This document shows, piece by piece, positions 37,715-46,682 of a stretch of DNA of 64,000 bases. The stretch spans positions 1 through 64,000 of the forward strand of contig NZ_MOWM01000002.1 of NCBI RefSeq assembly GCF_016082275.1, read 5' to 3'. This DNA comes from Variovorax sp. E3 (GTDB taxonomy: Bacteria; Pseudomonadota; Gammaproteobacteria; Burkholderiales; Burkholderiaceae_C). How positions within the stretch are numbered: position 1 is the first letter of the stretch; each line of letters starts with the position of its first letter. Below the pieces are notes generated by a model. It was not told the DNA's origin. It did no database searches and worked only from the letters and a program-made list of their open reading frames with translations. A program made the position numbers and the translations under genes.

Positions 37715-38766
37715 CGGCCGCCCCGACCGACCACGCGCCCGTGGACCTTCGCAGCGACACGGTGACGCGGCCCACGCCGCAGATGTACGAGCGCATCGCA
37801 TCGGCACCGCTCGGCGACGACGGGCTCGACGGCGACCCGACCGCGCAGGCGCTGGAAGCCACCGCCGCGCAACTGCTGGGCAAGGAGAAGGCGCTGTACG
37901 TGCCGAGCGCCACGATGGCCAACCTGCTGGCCATCCTTGCGCAAGCGCAGCGCCAGGAGATCGTGCTGGCCGAAGCGGCTTCGCACATCTACGTGACCGA
38001 GCGCGGCGCGGCCACGCTCACGGGCACTTTCTACGAAGGCATTGCCGGCGTCGACGGCGCCATGGACCTGGGCCTGCTCGAAGAGGCCCTGGCGCCGGGG
38101 CGCAACAAGCTGCGCACGGGCGTGGTGTGCCTGGAAAGCTCCCACAACAACGCCGGCGGCGCGGTGCTGCCGCTGGCCCACATGCAGGCGGCGTTCGAGG
38201 CGAGCAAGGGCGTGGGCGCATCGGTCCACCTCGACGGCGCGCGGCTGATGAACGCGGCGGTGGCCCTGGGCGTGCCGGTCTCGCGCATCACCGCATTCAC
38301 CGACACCGTGTCGCTGTGCCTGTCGAAGGGCCTGAGCGCGCCGATGGGGGCAGTGCTTGCCGGGCCCGCGGCCGCGATCCAGCGCGCGCGCGGGCTACGC
38401 AAGCTGCTGGGCGGCAGCCAGCGCCAGGTGGGCATTGCCGCAGCCGCCGGGCTGGTGGCCGTCACCACCATGGTGGATCGGCTCGCGGACGACCACGCGG
38501 CCGCGCGACGGCTCGCGCACGGCATCAACCGGATCCAGGGGCTTTCCGCCAACGCGCCGCAGACCAACATCGTGCAGGTGAACGTGGCTTCGTCGGGGCT
38601 CGATGCGGACCGATGGGAAGCGGCGCTTCGTGGGCTGGGCATTCTCGTGCGCCCCTGGGGCAAGCAGCTGCTGCGCTGCGTGACGCACCGCCATGCAGGC
38701 GAGCGCGAGGTCGACCTGGCCCTGGACGCGTTCAGGTCGGTGGCCGGGCACGCGGACGCCGACTGA
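37711..38766 (+). CDS. ltaE: low-specificity threonine aldolase family protein
   Basis: A 351-residue PLP enzyme of the threonine aldolase family, which splits threonine or allo-threonine into glycine and acetaldehyde. The N-terminus VDLRSDTVTRPTPQMYERI is diagnostic. The PLP lysine is in SLCLSKGLSAPMGAVL and the substrate-side block is ASVHLDGARLMNAAV. The ATG at 37711 overlaps the TctC stop by 4 bp. The pairing with a Bug binding protein and a LysR regulator suggests a specialised beta-hydroxy amino acid pathway, not housekeeping glycine supply. Confidence 0.88.
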   Translation: MTAAPTDHAPVDLRSDTVTRPTPQMYERIASAPLGDDGLDGDPTAQALEATAAQLLGKEKALYVPSATMANLLAILAQAQRQEIVLAEAASHIYVTERGAATLTGTFYEGIAGVDGAMDLGLLEEALAPGRNKLRTGVVCLESSHNNAGGAVLPLAHMQAAFEASKGVGASVHLDGARLMNAAVALGVPVSRITAFTDTVSLCLSKGLSAPMGAVLAGPAAAIQRARGLRKLLGGSQRQVGIAAAAGLVAVTTMVDRLADDHAAARRLAHGINRIQGLSANAPQTNIVQVNVASSGLDADRWEAALRGLGILVRPWGKQLLRCVTHRHAGEREVDLALDAFRSVAGHADAD

Positions 38767-38769
38767 GGT

Positions 38770-39513
38770 TCAGGCCCCCGTCAACACCAACCTGCGGTCG
38801 CGCGCGGTGCCGACCCAACTGACCACGGCCGCGAGCAGCGTGCCGCCCAGCACGTCGAGCAGCACGTGCTGGCGCGTGGCCAGTGTCGAGTAGACGATGC
38901 CGAAGGCCCACAGCGCGTTCAGCCACAGTGTCCAGCGCGGCGCGCGCACCTCGCGCAACTGCCGCGCCAGCAGCACCGCGGTGAGCACCGCGAACGCGAC
39001 GTGCAGCGACGGGAACGCGTTGCCGCCCACGTCGGTGGACTTCAGGAATTGCAGCGCCGGGTACTGCGACCAATCGACCGCGAACGCCGGCACCGTGGTC
39101 GGGAACACCCAGAACACCACCAGGCCGATGGCCGCCATCACGGCCGCGTCGCGCGCGCAGGCCCACAGCTCGACCTTGTCCTTGGCCAGCGCCGGTGCCA
39201 GCGAGATGTAGAACCACAGCGAGCCGTAGAGCAGCATCGCGTCGTCGCTCACGCCCACCCAATGATCGAGCAGCGTGAGCGGCATCACCGTCGGTTCCGA
39301 CGGCGGGTTGTGCATCACCCAGAAGTACACAAAGAAGAAGCCCGAGATGCCCAGCGTGGTGCCGATCATCTTGAGCACCCAGAGCGTGGCGATCCGCCGG
39401 CCCAGCGCGGCGTACCACGTGCTGGCGCGAGGCTGGGAGGAGGGGATGGCCGAACGTGCTGTCACCGATGCTGCTCTCGGGAGGATGGAGCGGTCCAGCT
39501 TATGGCCTTGCAT
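38770..39513 (-). CDS. PAP2-superfamily membrane phosphatase
   Basis: A membrane phosphatase of about 247 residues in the PAP2 group that acts on lipid phosphates or diphosphates. Motifs 2 and 3 are visible as FPSLHVAFAVL and YSTLATRQHVLLDV. Five or six membrane segments are evident, the first near WVLKMIGTTLGISGFFFVYF. Two starts are possible: ATG 39513, or GTG 39465 preceded by GAGAG. It is divergent from an OmpR-type two-component pair, so that system may control it. Possible substrates are lipid A phosphates or undecaprenyl diphosphate. Confidence 0.82.
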   Translation of the reverse strand: MQGHKLDRSILPRAASVTARSAIPSSQPRASTWYAALGRRIATLWVLKMIGTTLGISGFFFVYFWVMHNPPSEPTVMPLTLLDHWVGVSDDAMLLYGSLWFYISLAPALAKDKVELWACARDAAVMAAIGLVVFWVFPTTVPAFAVDWSQYPALQFLKSTDVGGNAFPSLHVAFAVLTAVLLARQLREVRAPRWTLWLNALWAFGIVYSTLATRQHVLLDVLGGTLLAAVVSWVGTARDRRLVLTGA

Positions 39514-39619
39514 TGCGCGAACATTGCGCCTTCGCCGAATGCCCGCCCGAAGTTCGCCAGACGCCCCTACTTAGAATGGCGCGCTTCCTTCTTCGCGTGT
39601 ACGCCCCGAATCGCCACCC

Positions 39620-40306
39620 ATGAGAATCCTGCTTGTCGAAGACGAGGTCGACCTGGCGCAAGCCCTGGCTTCGGCGCTGCGTCATAACCAGGCGGTGGTC
39701 GATGTGGCGGGCTCGCTGCGCGAGGCCGAAGAAGCGGTGCTGGCCGCGCCGCACGACGTGATCGTGCTCGACCGCGGCCTGCCCGACGGCGACGGCCTCT
39801 CGCTCATCGCCTTCCTGCGGCAGAACCAGATCGCCACCGCCGTGCTGGTGCTCACGGCCATGACCGATGTGGCCGAGCGCGTGCTGAGCCTGGACGGCGG
39901 CGCCGACGACTACCTGGCCAAGCCCTTCTCGATGGACGAGCTGATGGCCCGCGTGCGCGCGCTGGCGCGGCGGCCCGCCGTGCGCGCCAACTTCACCATG
40001 ACGCTGGGGCAGTTGTGCTTCGACCACCACATGCGGCAGGCCCAGGTCGGCGACGTGAACCTCACGCTGCCGCGCCGCGAGCTGCTGGTGCTGGAGACTT
40101 TGCTCGAACACCGCGGCCGCACCGTGCTGCGCGAAGCCATGCAGGACCGCGTGTACGGCGACAGGGACGAGATCCAGTCGAACGCGCTCGACACGCACGT
40201 GTCGCGGCTGCGCTCCAAGCTCGACAAGGCCGGCGCGCAGGTCGAGATCCATGCGATCCGCGGCGTGGGCTACCTGATCTGCGCGGCCACGCCGTCCGGC
40301 GCATGA
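39620..40306 (+). CDS. OmpR-family response regulator
   Basis: A 228-residue regulator. Its receiver domain has the LLVEDEVDLAQ acidic pair, phospho-acceptor Asp in VIVLDRGLPDGDG, and Lys in YLAKPFSMDEL. The C-terminal winged helix ends with IHAIRGVGYLI. It overlaps the kinase gene by 4 bp (ATGA) and is divergent from a PAP2 phosphatase gene. The pair is of the QseBC/TctDE type; it is clearly distinct in sequence from the pair at 32596-34703. Confidence 0.9.
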   Translation: MRILLVEDEVDLAQALASALRHNQAVVDVAGSLREAEEAVLAAPHDVIVLDRGLPDGDGLSLIAFLRQNQIATAVLVLTAMTDVAERVLSLDGGADDYLAKPFSMDELMARVRALARRPAVRANFTMTLGQLCFDHHMRQAQVGDVNLTLPRRELLVLETLLEHRGRTVLREAMQDRVYGDRDEIQSNALDTHVSRLRSKLDKAGAQVEIHAIRGVGYLICAATPSGA

Positions 40307-41652
40307 GCCTGAGCCTGCTCTCGCTGCGCTGGCGGCTGATCTGGAGCCTGATCCTGCTGCAGGTGGTGGTGGGCTCGCTGGTGCTCGGCGGCTTCCTCGG
40401 GCTGGCGTGGGTGCAGGGCCGCGTGGTCGACGAGACCGGGCAGGAGACCGTCGCCGTGATCCAGCGGGCGTTGACCCACGGCGCCGACGGCCGGCTGGCC
40501 ATCGCGCCGACCGCCGAGTTCCAGCGTCTGGCCCAGACCGACCCGTCCTTCTGGTTCATCGCGCGCGACACCAGGGGCTCCGAAGTGCGCCACGGCGAGG
40601 TACCGCCGAGGTACGTGGAGTTGGTGAACACGCTCGACGGCATGGCGCGCTCGGCCATCGAGCCGGCCAAGGACAACACCCAGCCCAAGGCCCGCTTCGA
40701 GCGCGTGGACACCGACAAGGGCCCCGTCAACGTGCTGGTGCAGACCGGCGCGCCGCTCACGGTCAAGAACACGCTCAAGGGCACGGGCATCGTGTTCCTG
40801 TTCCTGGTGGCGCCGATGGCGCTGGTGACCTGCCTGGGCGTGATCCTGGCCACGCCCTTCGTGGTGAAGCGCGGGCTCAAGGGCGTGGTGGCCACCGCCG
40901 AGCATGCGGAAAGCATCGACGTGCACGAGCGCACCACGCGGCTGCCGCTGGCCAACGTGGCCAGCGAGATCCGCCCGCTGGTCAACGCCGTGAACCGCGC
41001 CTTCGACCGGCTCAACGAGGGCTACGACCGGCAGGAGCGCTTCCTGGCCGACGCCGCGCACGAACTGCGCACGCCCATCACCACGCTGCAGATCCACCTG
41101 GAGCAGCTGCCCTACGACCCGCTGAAGGTGAAGCTCAAGCAGGCCTCGGCGCGGCTGGCCACGCTGGCCGAACAGCTGCTCGACCTGCAGCGGCTGGACC
41201 GCATCGCCTCGCACGATGCGCAGGTCGACCTGAAGCCGCTGTGCGAGCGCGTGGCGGCCGACATCGCGCCGCTGGCCATCATGAACCGCTGCACGCTGTC
41301 GGTCGACGCGCCCCGTCCGCTGCTGGTGCGCGGCGACGCGCCCTCGCTCGAGCGCGCGCTCACCAACCTGATCCAGAACGCCATCGAGCATGGCGGGCAG
41401 GGCTGCGACATCCAGGTGCGGCTGTGGGAGCCCTCGGGCTTCGAGGTGCTCGACTCGGGGCCGGGCATTCCGGAGGCCGACCGCGAGCGCGTGGTGGCGC
41501 CGTTCCACCGGCTGGTGCCGCGCGGGCGCGGCGCGGGGCTCGGCCTGCACCTGGTGGCCGAAGTGGCGCGCCTGCACGGCGGGCAGCTCACGATCGGGTC
41601 GAGCGAATCGGGCGGGGCGAGGATGCGGCTGGAACTGAACCTCGACGCCTGA
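40303..41652 (+). CDS. sensor histidine kinase
   Basis: A 449-residue membrane kinase. The first membrane segment is RLIWSLILLQVVVGSLVLGG and the second is GIVFLFLVAPMALVTCLGVI, separated by a periplasmic sensor region of about 115 residues. The phospho-acceptor His is in DAAHELRTPITTL. The ATP-binding motifs are NLIQNAIEHGGQG, DSGPGIPEADRE and GAGLGLHLVAE. It is translationally coupled to the response regulator upstream. Its 3' end overlaps the convergent acyltransferase gene by 65 bp. The signal is unknown. Confidence 0.9.
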   Translation: MSLSLLSLRWRLIWSLILLQVVVGSLVLGGFLGLAWVQGRVVDETGQETVAVIQRALTHGADGRLAIAPTAEFQRLAQTDPSFWFIARDTRGSEVRHGEVPPRYVELVNTLDGMARSAIEPAKDNTQPKARFERVDTDKGPVNVLVQTGAPLTVKNTLKGTGIVFLFLVAPMALVTCLGVILATPFVVKRGLKGVVATAEHAESIDVHERTTRLPLANVASEIRPLVNAVNRAFDRLNEGYDRQERFLADAAHELRTPITTLQIHLEQLPYDPLKVKLKQASARLATLAEQLLDLQRLDRIASHDAQVDLKPLCERVAADIAPLAIMNRCTLSVDAPRPLLVRGDAPSLERALTNLIQNAIEHGGQGCDIQVRLWEPSGFEVLDSGPGIPEADRERVVAPFHRLVPRGRGAGLGLHLVAEVARLHGGQLTIGSSESGGARMRLELNLDA

Positions 41653-42778
41653 GCGCGCGGTTGCAGGGCTCCGAGAAGCCTTGCGCGAGCCACTGGCCGA
41701 GCAGCCCCGAGGCCGCGACCACCAGCACGAACCAGAGCGGAATCCACGCGGGCGATGCGCCCGTTTGCTGGAACAGCCATGCGCCGGGAATCACCACGAG
41801 CATGTGCGTGAGATAGACCTCGTAGCTGTGGCGCCCGAACCAGCGCAGCGGCGCGGCAGCCGGGCCGGCGCACCAGGCCCACGGGCGCCAATGCGTGGCC
41901 ACCAGCAGCAGCGCCACGCCAAGTTCCAGCAGCGAGACCTGCAGCCCGAAGCGCGTGAGCCCCCACTGGAACACCTCCTTGCGAAAACCGAAGACCAGCA
42001 CGGCGAGCGCGAGCCCGGCCAGCAGCACGAGCCGCTGCGTCGACCGCGACGGCATGCGCGGCACGCGGTGTGCGATCAGCGCCGCCAGGCAGCCGAACGC
42101 GATGCCGTCCATGCCCGAGAGGTACGAGTGGTCCTGCCACAGCTCGTTGCCGCTGAACACGCCGCCGCGCGCGAGCGGCCCCAGCATGATCGGCGCAACC
42201 AGCAGCCAGGCCAGCCGCCGCTCGCTGCCGGCCAGCACGCACAGCAGTGGAAAGAAAAGGTAGAAGGCCTCTTCCACCGACAGCGACCACAGCACGCCCC
42301 ACGGCCCCGGCAGATAGCCGACCTGTGCCTCCAGCCAGTTGAGATGCAGCCCCAGTGCCGCGAGCAGCGCGCGCCAGAGCGGCACCTTCGATGTGTCCAG
42401 CGCGAACCACGCGCTGCCCGCCAGGTGCAGGGCGGCCAGCACCGCCAGCAGCAACAGCAGGCTCGGCAGGATGCGCGCCGCGCGAAGGCGATAGAAGGCC
42501 AGGGGCCGCACTCGCGACAGGTCGCCCCAGCGCCGTATCGACGCACTCGTGATCAGGTAGCCCGAGACCACGAAGAACACGATCACCGCGTAGTAGCCGC
42601 TGCGAAACAGGATGCCGCCGAGCCGGGGCCCCAGCATGTCCGCCAGCGCCGGTGGCCCGAATGGAATGCGCAGGTTCGCGTGCAGCAGCACGACGAACAC
42701 GACGAGCACGCCGCGCAGCAGGTCGACATGCGCCATGCGCGGCAGGGGCTGCTCGGAGGTCGCTGCAGAAGGGGCCAT
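41588..42778 (-). CDS. acyltransferase-3 family membrane protein
   Basis: A 396-residue polytopic protein of the acyltransferase 3 (OafA/NodX-like) family, which acetylates or acylates cell-surface sugars. The start region HVDLLRGVLVVFVVLLHANL carries the family Arg and the catalytic His near residue 30. About ten membrane segments follow, including WSLSVEEAFYLFFPLL and HSYEVYLTHMLVV. The ATG at 42778 was chosen over longer upstream readings that run antisense to the next gene. The last 20 residues overlap the kinase gene and are low in hydrophobicity. The target glycan is unknown. Confidence 0.85.
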   Translation of the reverse strand: MAPSAATSEQPLPRMAHVDLLRGVLVVFVVLLHANLRIPFGPPALADMLGPRLGGILFRSGYYAVIVFFVVSGYLITSASIRRWGDLSRVRPLAFYRLRAARILPSLLLLLAVLAALHLAGSAWFALDTSKVPLWRALLAALGLHLNWLEAQVGYLPGPWGVLWSLSVEEAFYLFFPLLCVLAGSERRLAWLLVAPIMLGPLARGGVFSGNELWQDHSYLSGMDGIAFGCLAALIAHRVPRMPSRSTQRLVLLAGLALAVLVFGFRKEVFQWGLTRFGLQVSLLELGVALLLVATHWRPWAWCAGPAAAPLRWFGRHSYEVYLTHMLVVIPGAWLFQQTGASPAWIPLWFVLVVAASGLLGQWLAQGFSEPCNRALRRRGSVPAASSPRPIRSTRS

Positions 42779-42853
42779 CGCGACGATTCTGCGAGCGGCG
42801 CCGGCCTGGCGCCTGAAGGGCTGCTGAAGCAGGGACAATCGAGGCTGACCGCC

Positions 42854-43078
42854 ATGCCTCTCGCCGACCAAGACCTCTTTCCGCCGACCGACCTTGCCAG
42901 CGCCCAGGCGCTGATCGCCCGCGTGCAGGCCGAAGCCGCCGTGCAAGGCATCGCGCTTCGCGTGCCGCCGCCCGAGCCGACGACCTGCTGCGGTCGCGGC
43001 TGCAATGGCTGCGTGTGGGAAGGGTGGCTGGGGGCGGTGGCTTACTGGCGGGATGAGGCTTCGTTGCTGCTTGGTTGA
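42854..43078 (+). CDS. small oxidoreductase-like domain protein
   Basis: A 74-residue protein with the motif PPPEPTTCCGRGCNGCVWEG. This matches the short Cys-rich 'oxidoreductase-like' domain also found in eukaryotic mitochondrial proteins; its biochemical role is not established. Four or five cysteines could bind a metal or form disulfides. The ATG at 42854 lies 75 bp from the divergent acyltransferase start. It is short but the domain pattern is distinctive. Confidence 0.72.
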   Translation: MPLADQDLFPPTDLASAQALIARVQAEAAVQGIALRVPPPEPTTCCGRGCNGCVWEGWLGAVAYWRDEASLLLG

Positions 43079-43166
43079 GCGGTAGTGCCCCGGCCCGAAG
43101 GTGCGCGGGTTCTCCCCGCTCGATGCAGGTGACAACGCCGAACCTGTGTTCGCCGGCCATACTCCA

Positions 43167-43193
43167 GGCCTCGGTTTTTCAAGGCCCGAGGCC
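43167..43193 (+). terminator. hairpin after the small Cys-rich protein gene
   Basis: GGCCTCGG (43167-43174) pairs with CCGAGGCC (43186-43193) across an 11-base loop that contains five T. It lies about 90 bp after the small gene and before the next start, so it may separate the two transcripts. Confidence 0.45.
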
Positions 43194-43244
43194 ATCGAAA
43201 CCTTTCATGACCAAGCAAGCGCATCAGACAGCGAGGAATTCCGC

Positions 43245-43493
43245 ATGACGGATCAGACCCCCAGAGACAGCGAGCCACTGCAACTTCTTCCGATGGGCTA
43301 CTGGCTTCGTCTTTTCGTCATGCTGGTCCTGGTTGTGGGAGGCGCGGTCTGTGCTGTCTTCTACAACGAACTGGTCGGCGGCGTGATGGCGGCTTGCGCC
43401 CCCTTGTTCAGCAAGTTCAGCGGCTTCCAGCAGATGCACAAGAAGCACAAGGCGGAGCTCGCCGCGTACAAGGCCGCGAACCCTCGCGGCTGA
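43245..43493 (+). CDS. small membrane protein, function unknown
   Basis: An 82-residue protein that I do not recognise. It has one clear membrane segment (YWLRLFVMLVLVVGGAVCAVFY, about residues 21-42), a second weakly hydrophobic stretch (GGVMAACAPLF), and a basic tail (MHKKHKAELAAYKAANPRG). The ATG at 43245 follows GAGGAA by eight bases; a longer reading from 43101 crosses the upstream hairpin. It converges on an AraC-type gene 14 bp away. Confidence 0.6.
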   Translation: MTDQTPRDSEPLQLLPMGYWLRLFVMLVLVVGGAVCAVFYNELVGGVMAACAPLFSKFSGFQQMHKKHKAELAAYKAANPRG

Positions 43494-43507
43494 CCGGGCC
43501 GCGTCGG

Positions 43508-44491
43508 TCAGTGCGACGTCACCCATCCTTGAGGGTCCGGCACGGGCGGCATCGCGAAGCTCGACTTCAGGCGCGCAACCTCGTCGCCCGGCGCAAGCCC
43601 GAAGAAGCGCTTGAACTCGCGGCTGAACTGCGACGCGCTTTCGTACCCCACTTCGATGCTCGCCGCGGACGCCGTCTTTCCGTTTCGCAGCATCAGCAGG
43701 CGCGCCTGATGCAGCCGTACCGACTTGAGGTACTGCATCGGCGAGCTCTGGGTGACGGCGCGAAAGTGCGTGTGAAACGTGGGAATGCTCATGCCCGCCT
43801 CGCGGGCCAGGCGCTCGACGGTCAGGCGTTCGCCGAACGTGCCGTGGATGCGCCGCACCGCCTTCGCGATCTTTCCGAACTGCCCCTGGCTGGCGAGCGC
43901 CGCGCGCATCGATGCGCCCTGTTCTCCGCTGAGCACGCGGAAGTAGATCTCGCGCACGATCGCCGGCCCGAGCAGCACCGCCTCCACGGGCGAACGCATG
44001 GCTTCCAGAAACCGCAGGACGCTCTGTGCCAGCGCGTCGTCCATCGGTGTCGAGAACATGCCGACCGGCGCGCCCCTTGCGCTCTCGGTGAGTTCGTCGA
44101 GCTGCAGCGCCAGGGCGGCCAGCACGGTGAAGTCGAGGCTGATGTAGATCGCGAGCAGAGGCTCGTCGGCGCTCGCGTCGGTCTCCATGGTGAACGGCAC
44201 CGGCACGGACACCGCGAGGTAGTGCTGGGCGTCGTAGAGGTAGACCTGATCGGCCCAGAGGCCGCGCTTGCGTCCCTGGCAGACGATGACGATGCCGGGT
44301 TCGTAGAGCACGGGGGTCGAGGCCAGTGGCCGATCGGAGCGCAGGAAGCGCACGCCCGCAAGTGGCGTCGGCGTGTAGCCCTCGCTCGGTGCCAGTTGTT
44401 TCAGGAGCGCCACCATGCGGGCCTGGCGTTCTTCGCGGGCACTGCGGGTGTCGTCGCCGGTCGATGCGCGCGGTTTTCTCATCCAGCGCAA
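43508..44491 (-). CDS. AraC-family transcriptional regulator (AraC_N / cupin type)
   Basis: A 327-residue regulator. The N-terminal ligand domain (about residues 40-200) contains VLYEPGIVIVCQGRKRGLWAD, typical of the AraC_N group. The C-terminal double helix-turn-helix has LTVERLAREAGMSIPTFHTH and IEVGYESASQFSREFKRFFG. It is divergent from a short-chain dehydrogenase gene, and two CATTCATAGG direct repeats 21 bp apart lie between them, a classic AraC-type site. The start may be 44491 or 44482. Confidence 0.88.
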   Translation of the reverse strand: MRWMRKPRASTGDDTRSAREERQARMVALLKQLAPSEGYTPTPLAGVRFLRSDRPLASTPVLYEPGIVIVCQGRKRGLWADQVYLYDAQHYLAVSVPVPFTMETDASADEPLLAIYISLDFTVLAALALQLDELTESARGAPVGMFSTPMDDALAQSVLRFLEAMRSPVEAVLLGPAIVREIYFRVLSGEQGASMRAALASQGQFGKIAKAVRRIHGTFGERLTVERLAREAGMSIPTFHTHFRAVTQSSPMQYLKSVRLHQARLLMLRNGKTASAASIEVGYESASQFSREFKRFFGLAPGDEVARLKSSFAMPPVPDPQGWVTSH

Positions 44492-44532
44492 TGTGCATCA
44501 ATTCGAGCAATAAATGGCCCGAAGGCTGCCTT

Positions 44533-44563
44533 CATTCATAGGAATAGGCAAACCATTCATAGG
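44533..44563. promoter_or_regulatory. direct-repeat operator, AraC/SDR divergent region
   Basis: CATTCATAGG occurs at 44533-44542 and again at 44554-44563, exactly 21 bp apart (two helical turns). Such directly repeated half-sites on one face of the helix are what an AraC-family dimer binds. The site sits 44-74 bp before the dehydrogenase start. Confidence 0.65.
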
Positions 44564-44606
44564 TTCCGGAATGGCTTCCGGACGCCCTCGATTCCAGAAT
44601 CGAGGC

Positions 44607-45443
44607 ATGAAAAACACCAAGACATTCCTCATCACAGGCGTCAGCAGCGGCTTCGGCCGAGCCATCGCGAATGCCGCACTGCAGGCCGGCCACCGCGTCG
44701 TCGGAACGGTTCGCACAGGGCACGCGGCCGCCGAGTTCGAAAGACAACTCGTCGGCAAGGCGCACGCGAAACTGCTCGACGTGACGCAGTTCGATGCCGC
44801 CGTGCCACTCGCCGCCGCCGTCGAGGCGGAGGTCGGCCCGGTCGACGTGTTGATCAACAACGCCGGCTATGGCCACGAGGGCATCCTGGAGGAATCGCCG
44901 CTCGATGCAATGCGCCGCCAGTTCGACGTCAACGTGTTCGGCCCGGTCGCGCTCATCAAGGCGTTCCTGCCTTTCATGCGCGAGCGGCGGCGCGGCCACA
45001 TCATCAACATCACCTCGATGGGCGGCTACATCACCATGCCCGGAATCGCTTATTACTGCGGCAGCAAGTTCGCTCTCGAAGGCATCTCCGAGACCTTGGC
45101 CAAAGAGGTCAAGGGCTTTGGCATTGCGGTCACGGCCGTGGCCCCGGGATCCTTCAGGACGGACTGGGCCGGGCGCTCGATGGTGCGCAGCGCGCGCTCC
45201 ATCGGCGACTACGACGGCCTGTTCGATCCGATCAGGCAAGCGCGCGTTGACAAGAGCGGCCAGCAGCTGGGCGATCCAGACAAGGCCGCGGCGGCGATCC
45301 TCACGCTGGTGGACATGCCGCAGCCGCCGGCGCACTTGCTGATCGGCAGCGATGCGCTGGGGCTGGTGCGCGCCAAGCTCGACGCGATGCAGGCGAGCCT
45401 GACGGGCAATGAAGGGTTGACCCGCTCGACGGATATCGCCTGA
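44607..45443 (+). CDS. short-chain dehydrogenase/reductase
   Basis: A 278-residue SDR. The cofactor motif is FLITGVSSGFGRAIA (TG-x3-G-x-G, about 8-22), the NNAG motif is VLINNAGYGHEG, and the catalytic Ser with Tyr-x3-Lys are in NITSMGGYITMPGIAYYCGSK. The ATG at 44607 follows GAGG. It is divergent from an AraC-family regulator and is probably induced through the direct-repeat site. The substrate, an alcohol or ketone, cannot be predicted. Confidence 0.88.
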   Translation: MKNTKTFLITGVSSGFGRAIANAALQAGHRVVGTVRTGHAAAEFERQLVGKAHAKLLDVTQFDAAVPLAAAVEAEVGPVDVLINNAGYGHEGILEESPLDAMRRQFDVNVFGPVALIKAFLPFMRERRRGHIINITSMGGYITMPGIAYYCGSKFALEGISETLAKEVKGFGIAVTAVAPGSFRTDWAGRSMVRSARSIGDYDGLFDPIRQARVDKSGQQLGDPDKAAAAILTLVDMPQPPAHLLIGSDALGLVRAKLDAMQASLTGNEGLTRSTDIA

Positions 45444-45775
45444 CAGGCGCTCGCCTGGGTGCGGGTGGGCCGTGGCTCCCCGCCCGACATGACATCAGCA
45501 AGCAGGCGGCCCGCCCGATCAACATCTAGGGCCCGTTCGAACACGTTCCGCAAATTCGGCAGCCATAGACTCACCGCAGCCAATCCGGCGTGAGAAATTT
45601 GTACATCGGAATGGATGATTCGAACCGCACCGGGTTTCGAAAAACCATCGCTCTTGTTAATGAGTTTCTAGAAATTGGATGGCTGGATCAGATGACAGGT
45701 TGCTCTCTGCTGATGAAACCGGCGATACGGTAGCAGACGAACAATGCAGAACGTGTGACAGGAATGATTGAAGTT
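45444..45775. other. 332-bp AT-richer intergenic region
   Basis: No gene is supported. A short palindrome CAGGCG-CT-CGCCTG (45444-45457) follows the dehydrogenase stop. From about 45590 the DNA is clearly less GC-rich than its surroundings. It contains paired TTCGAA hexamers within about 25 bp and the perfect palindrome TTTCTAGAAA (45664-45673). It probably holds the promoter of the following island and may mark the edge of acquired DNA. Confidence 0.5.
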
Positions 45776-46665
45776 ATGGATCATCGAGTTCAAGTTGTCA
45801 GCGTGTTCTCATCAGGGCCGGATGGCGGGAATCCGGCGCCAATCATCGTTGATGCGGCCGGAATGACCGATGCCGACATGCAGCAAGTTGCCCGTTCCCA
45901 TGGCCTTGAAAGCGGGTTCGTGTTTGCGGCGCCGGCGGGCTCGGACTGCGACTTCGAGTTTCGCTTCTGGGTACCCAATCACGAGATGTCGATGTGTGGG
46001 CATGCCACGGTCGGCGCGCTCTGGTTGATGGAGCGCATGGGCAGGCTTACCGGCGACAGCTTCACGGTTCTGACCCGCAGTGGGCGCGTCGAGGCCCGGA
46101 TCGGCGAACGCACGCCGCATGGCGCACGGATCGAGATTTCGCAGCCCGCCGGCATTGTCGAACCGCTTCCCGATGCCGACAGGAGCCGTGCCGACATCGT
46201 GGAGGTGCTCGGCATCCACGCCGACGACCTCGCGCCGTTGCCGATCCAGAACGCCGCCACCAGCCGGGTCAAGACGCTCGTGCCGCTGAAGCGTGTGTCG
46301 GTACTCGACCGCCTGAGTCCCGATTTCTCCCGGATCGAAGCGCTGTGCGTGCGCATCGGCTCCACCGGGCTTTATCCGTACGCCGTGTCCGATCACGGTG
46401 CCCAGGTCGTCGATGCCCGGCAGTTTCCGAGCTCTTCGGGGTATCCCGAGGATGCCGCCACCGGCATTGCCGCTTCCGCGCTGGCCTTCGGCCTGTTGTC
46501 GGGCGGGATCGTGGAGCCGTCGGAGCGCCGGATCACCATCGCCAGGGGCGGGCCATGCGGCGCCCGTCCGAAATCTCGGTCCGCTTCCGGCTCGACGGCG
46601 GGCGTCCTGCGGGCTGCTGGCTTGGCGGCGCCGTCCGGATGGCCGATGACAGCCCGTCCACTTAA
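45776..46665 (+). pseudogene. PhzF-family isomerase, frameshifted
   Basis: A PhzF/diaminopimelate-epimerase-fold protein. Typical blocks are the N-terminal VQVVSVFSSGPDGGNPAPII, the PNHEMSMCGHATVGALWLM loop with conserved Glu and His, and PEDAATGIAASALAFGL. The frame breaks at about 46552; one extra G changes ARGGPCGAR into ARGGAMRRPSEISVRFRLDG and gives 296 residues ending at 46665. The start is uncertain: ATG 45776 (MDHRVQVVSVF), ATG 45764 or GTG 45755. It begins the transporter operon; it may epimerise an amino acid, but no substrate is established. Confidence 0.78.
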
Positions 46666-46682
46666 TCAACGAGGAGATAAAG

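Noticed and set aside
41681..43078. A 465-codon plus-strand frame ending in the small Cys-rich protein
   Set aside because: Most of it is antisense to the acyltransferase gene and rich in Arg, Gln and His; only the last 74 codons carry a recognisable domain.
45444..45457. CAGGCG-CT-CGCCTG as a terminator of the short-chain dehydrogenase gene
   Set aside because: A two-base loop cannot form a normal hairpin and no T run follows.
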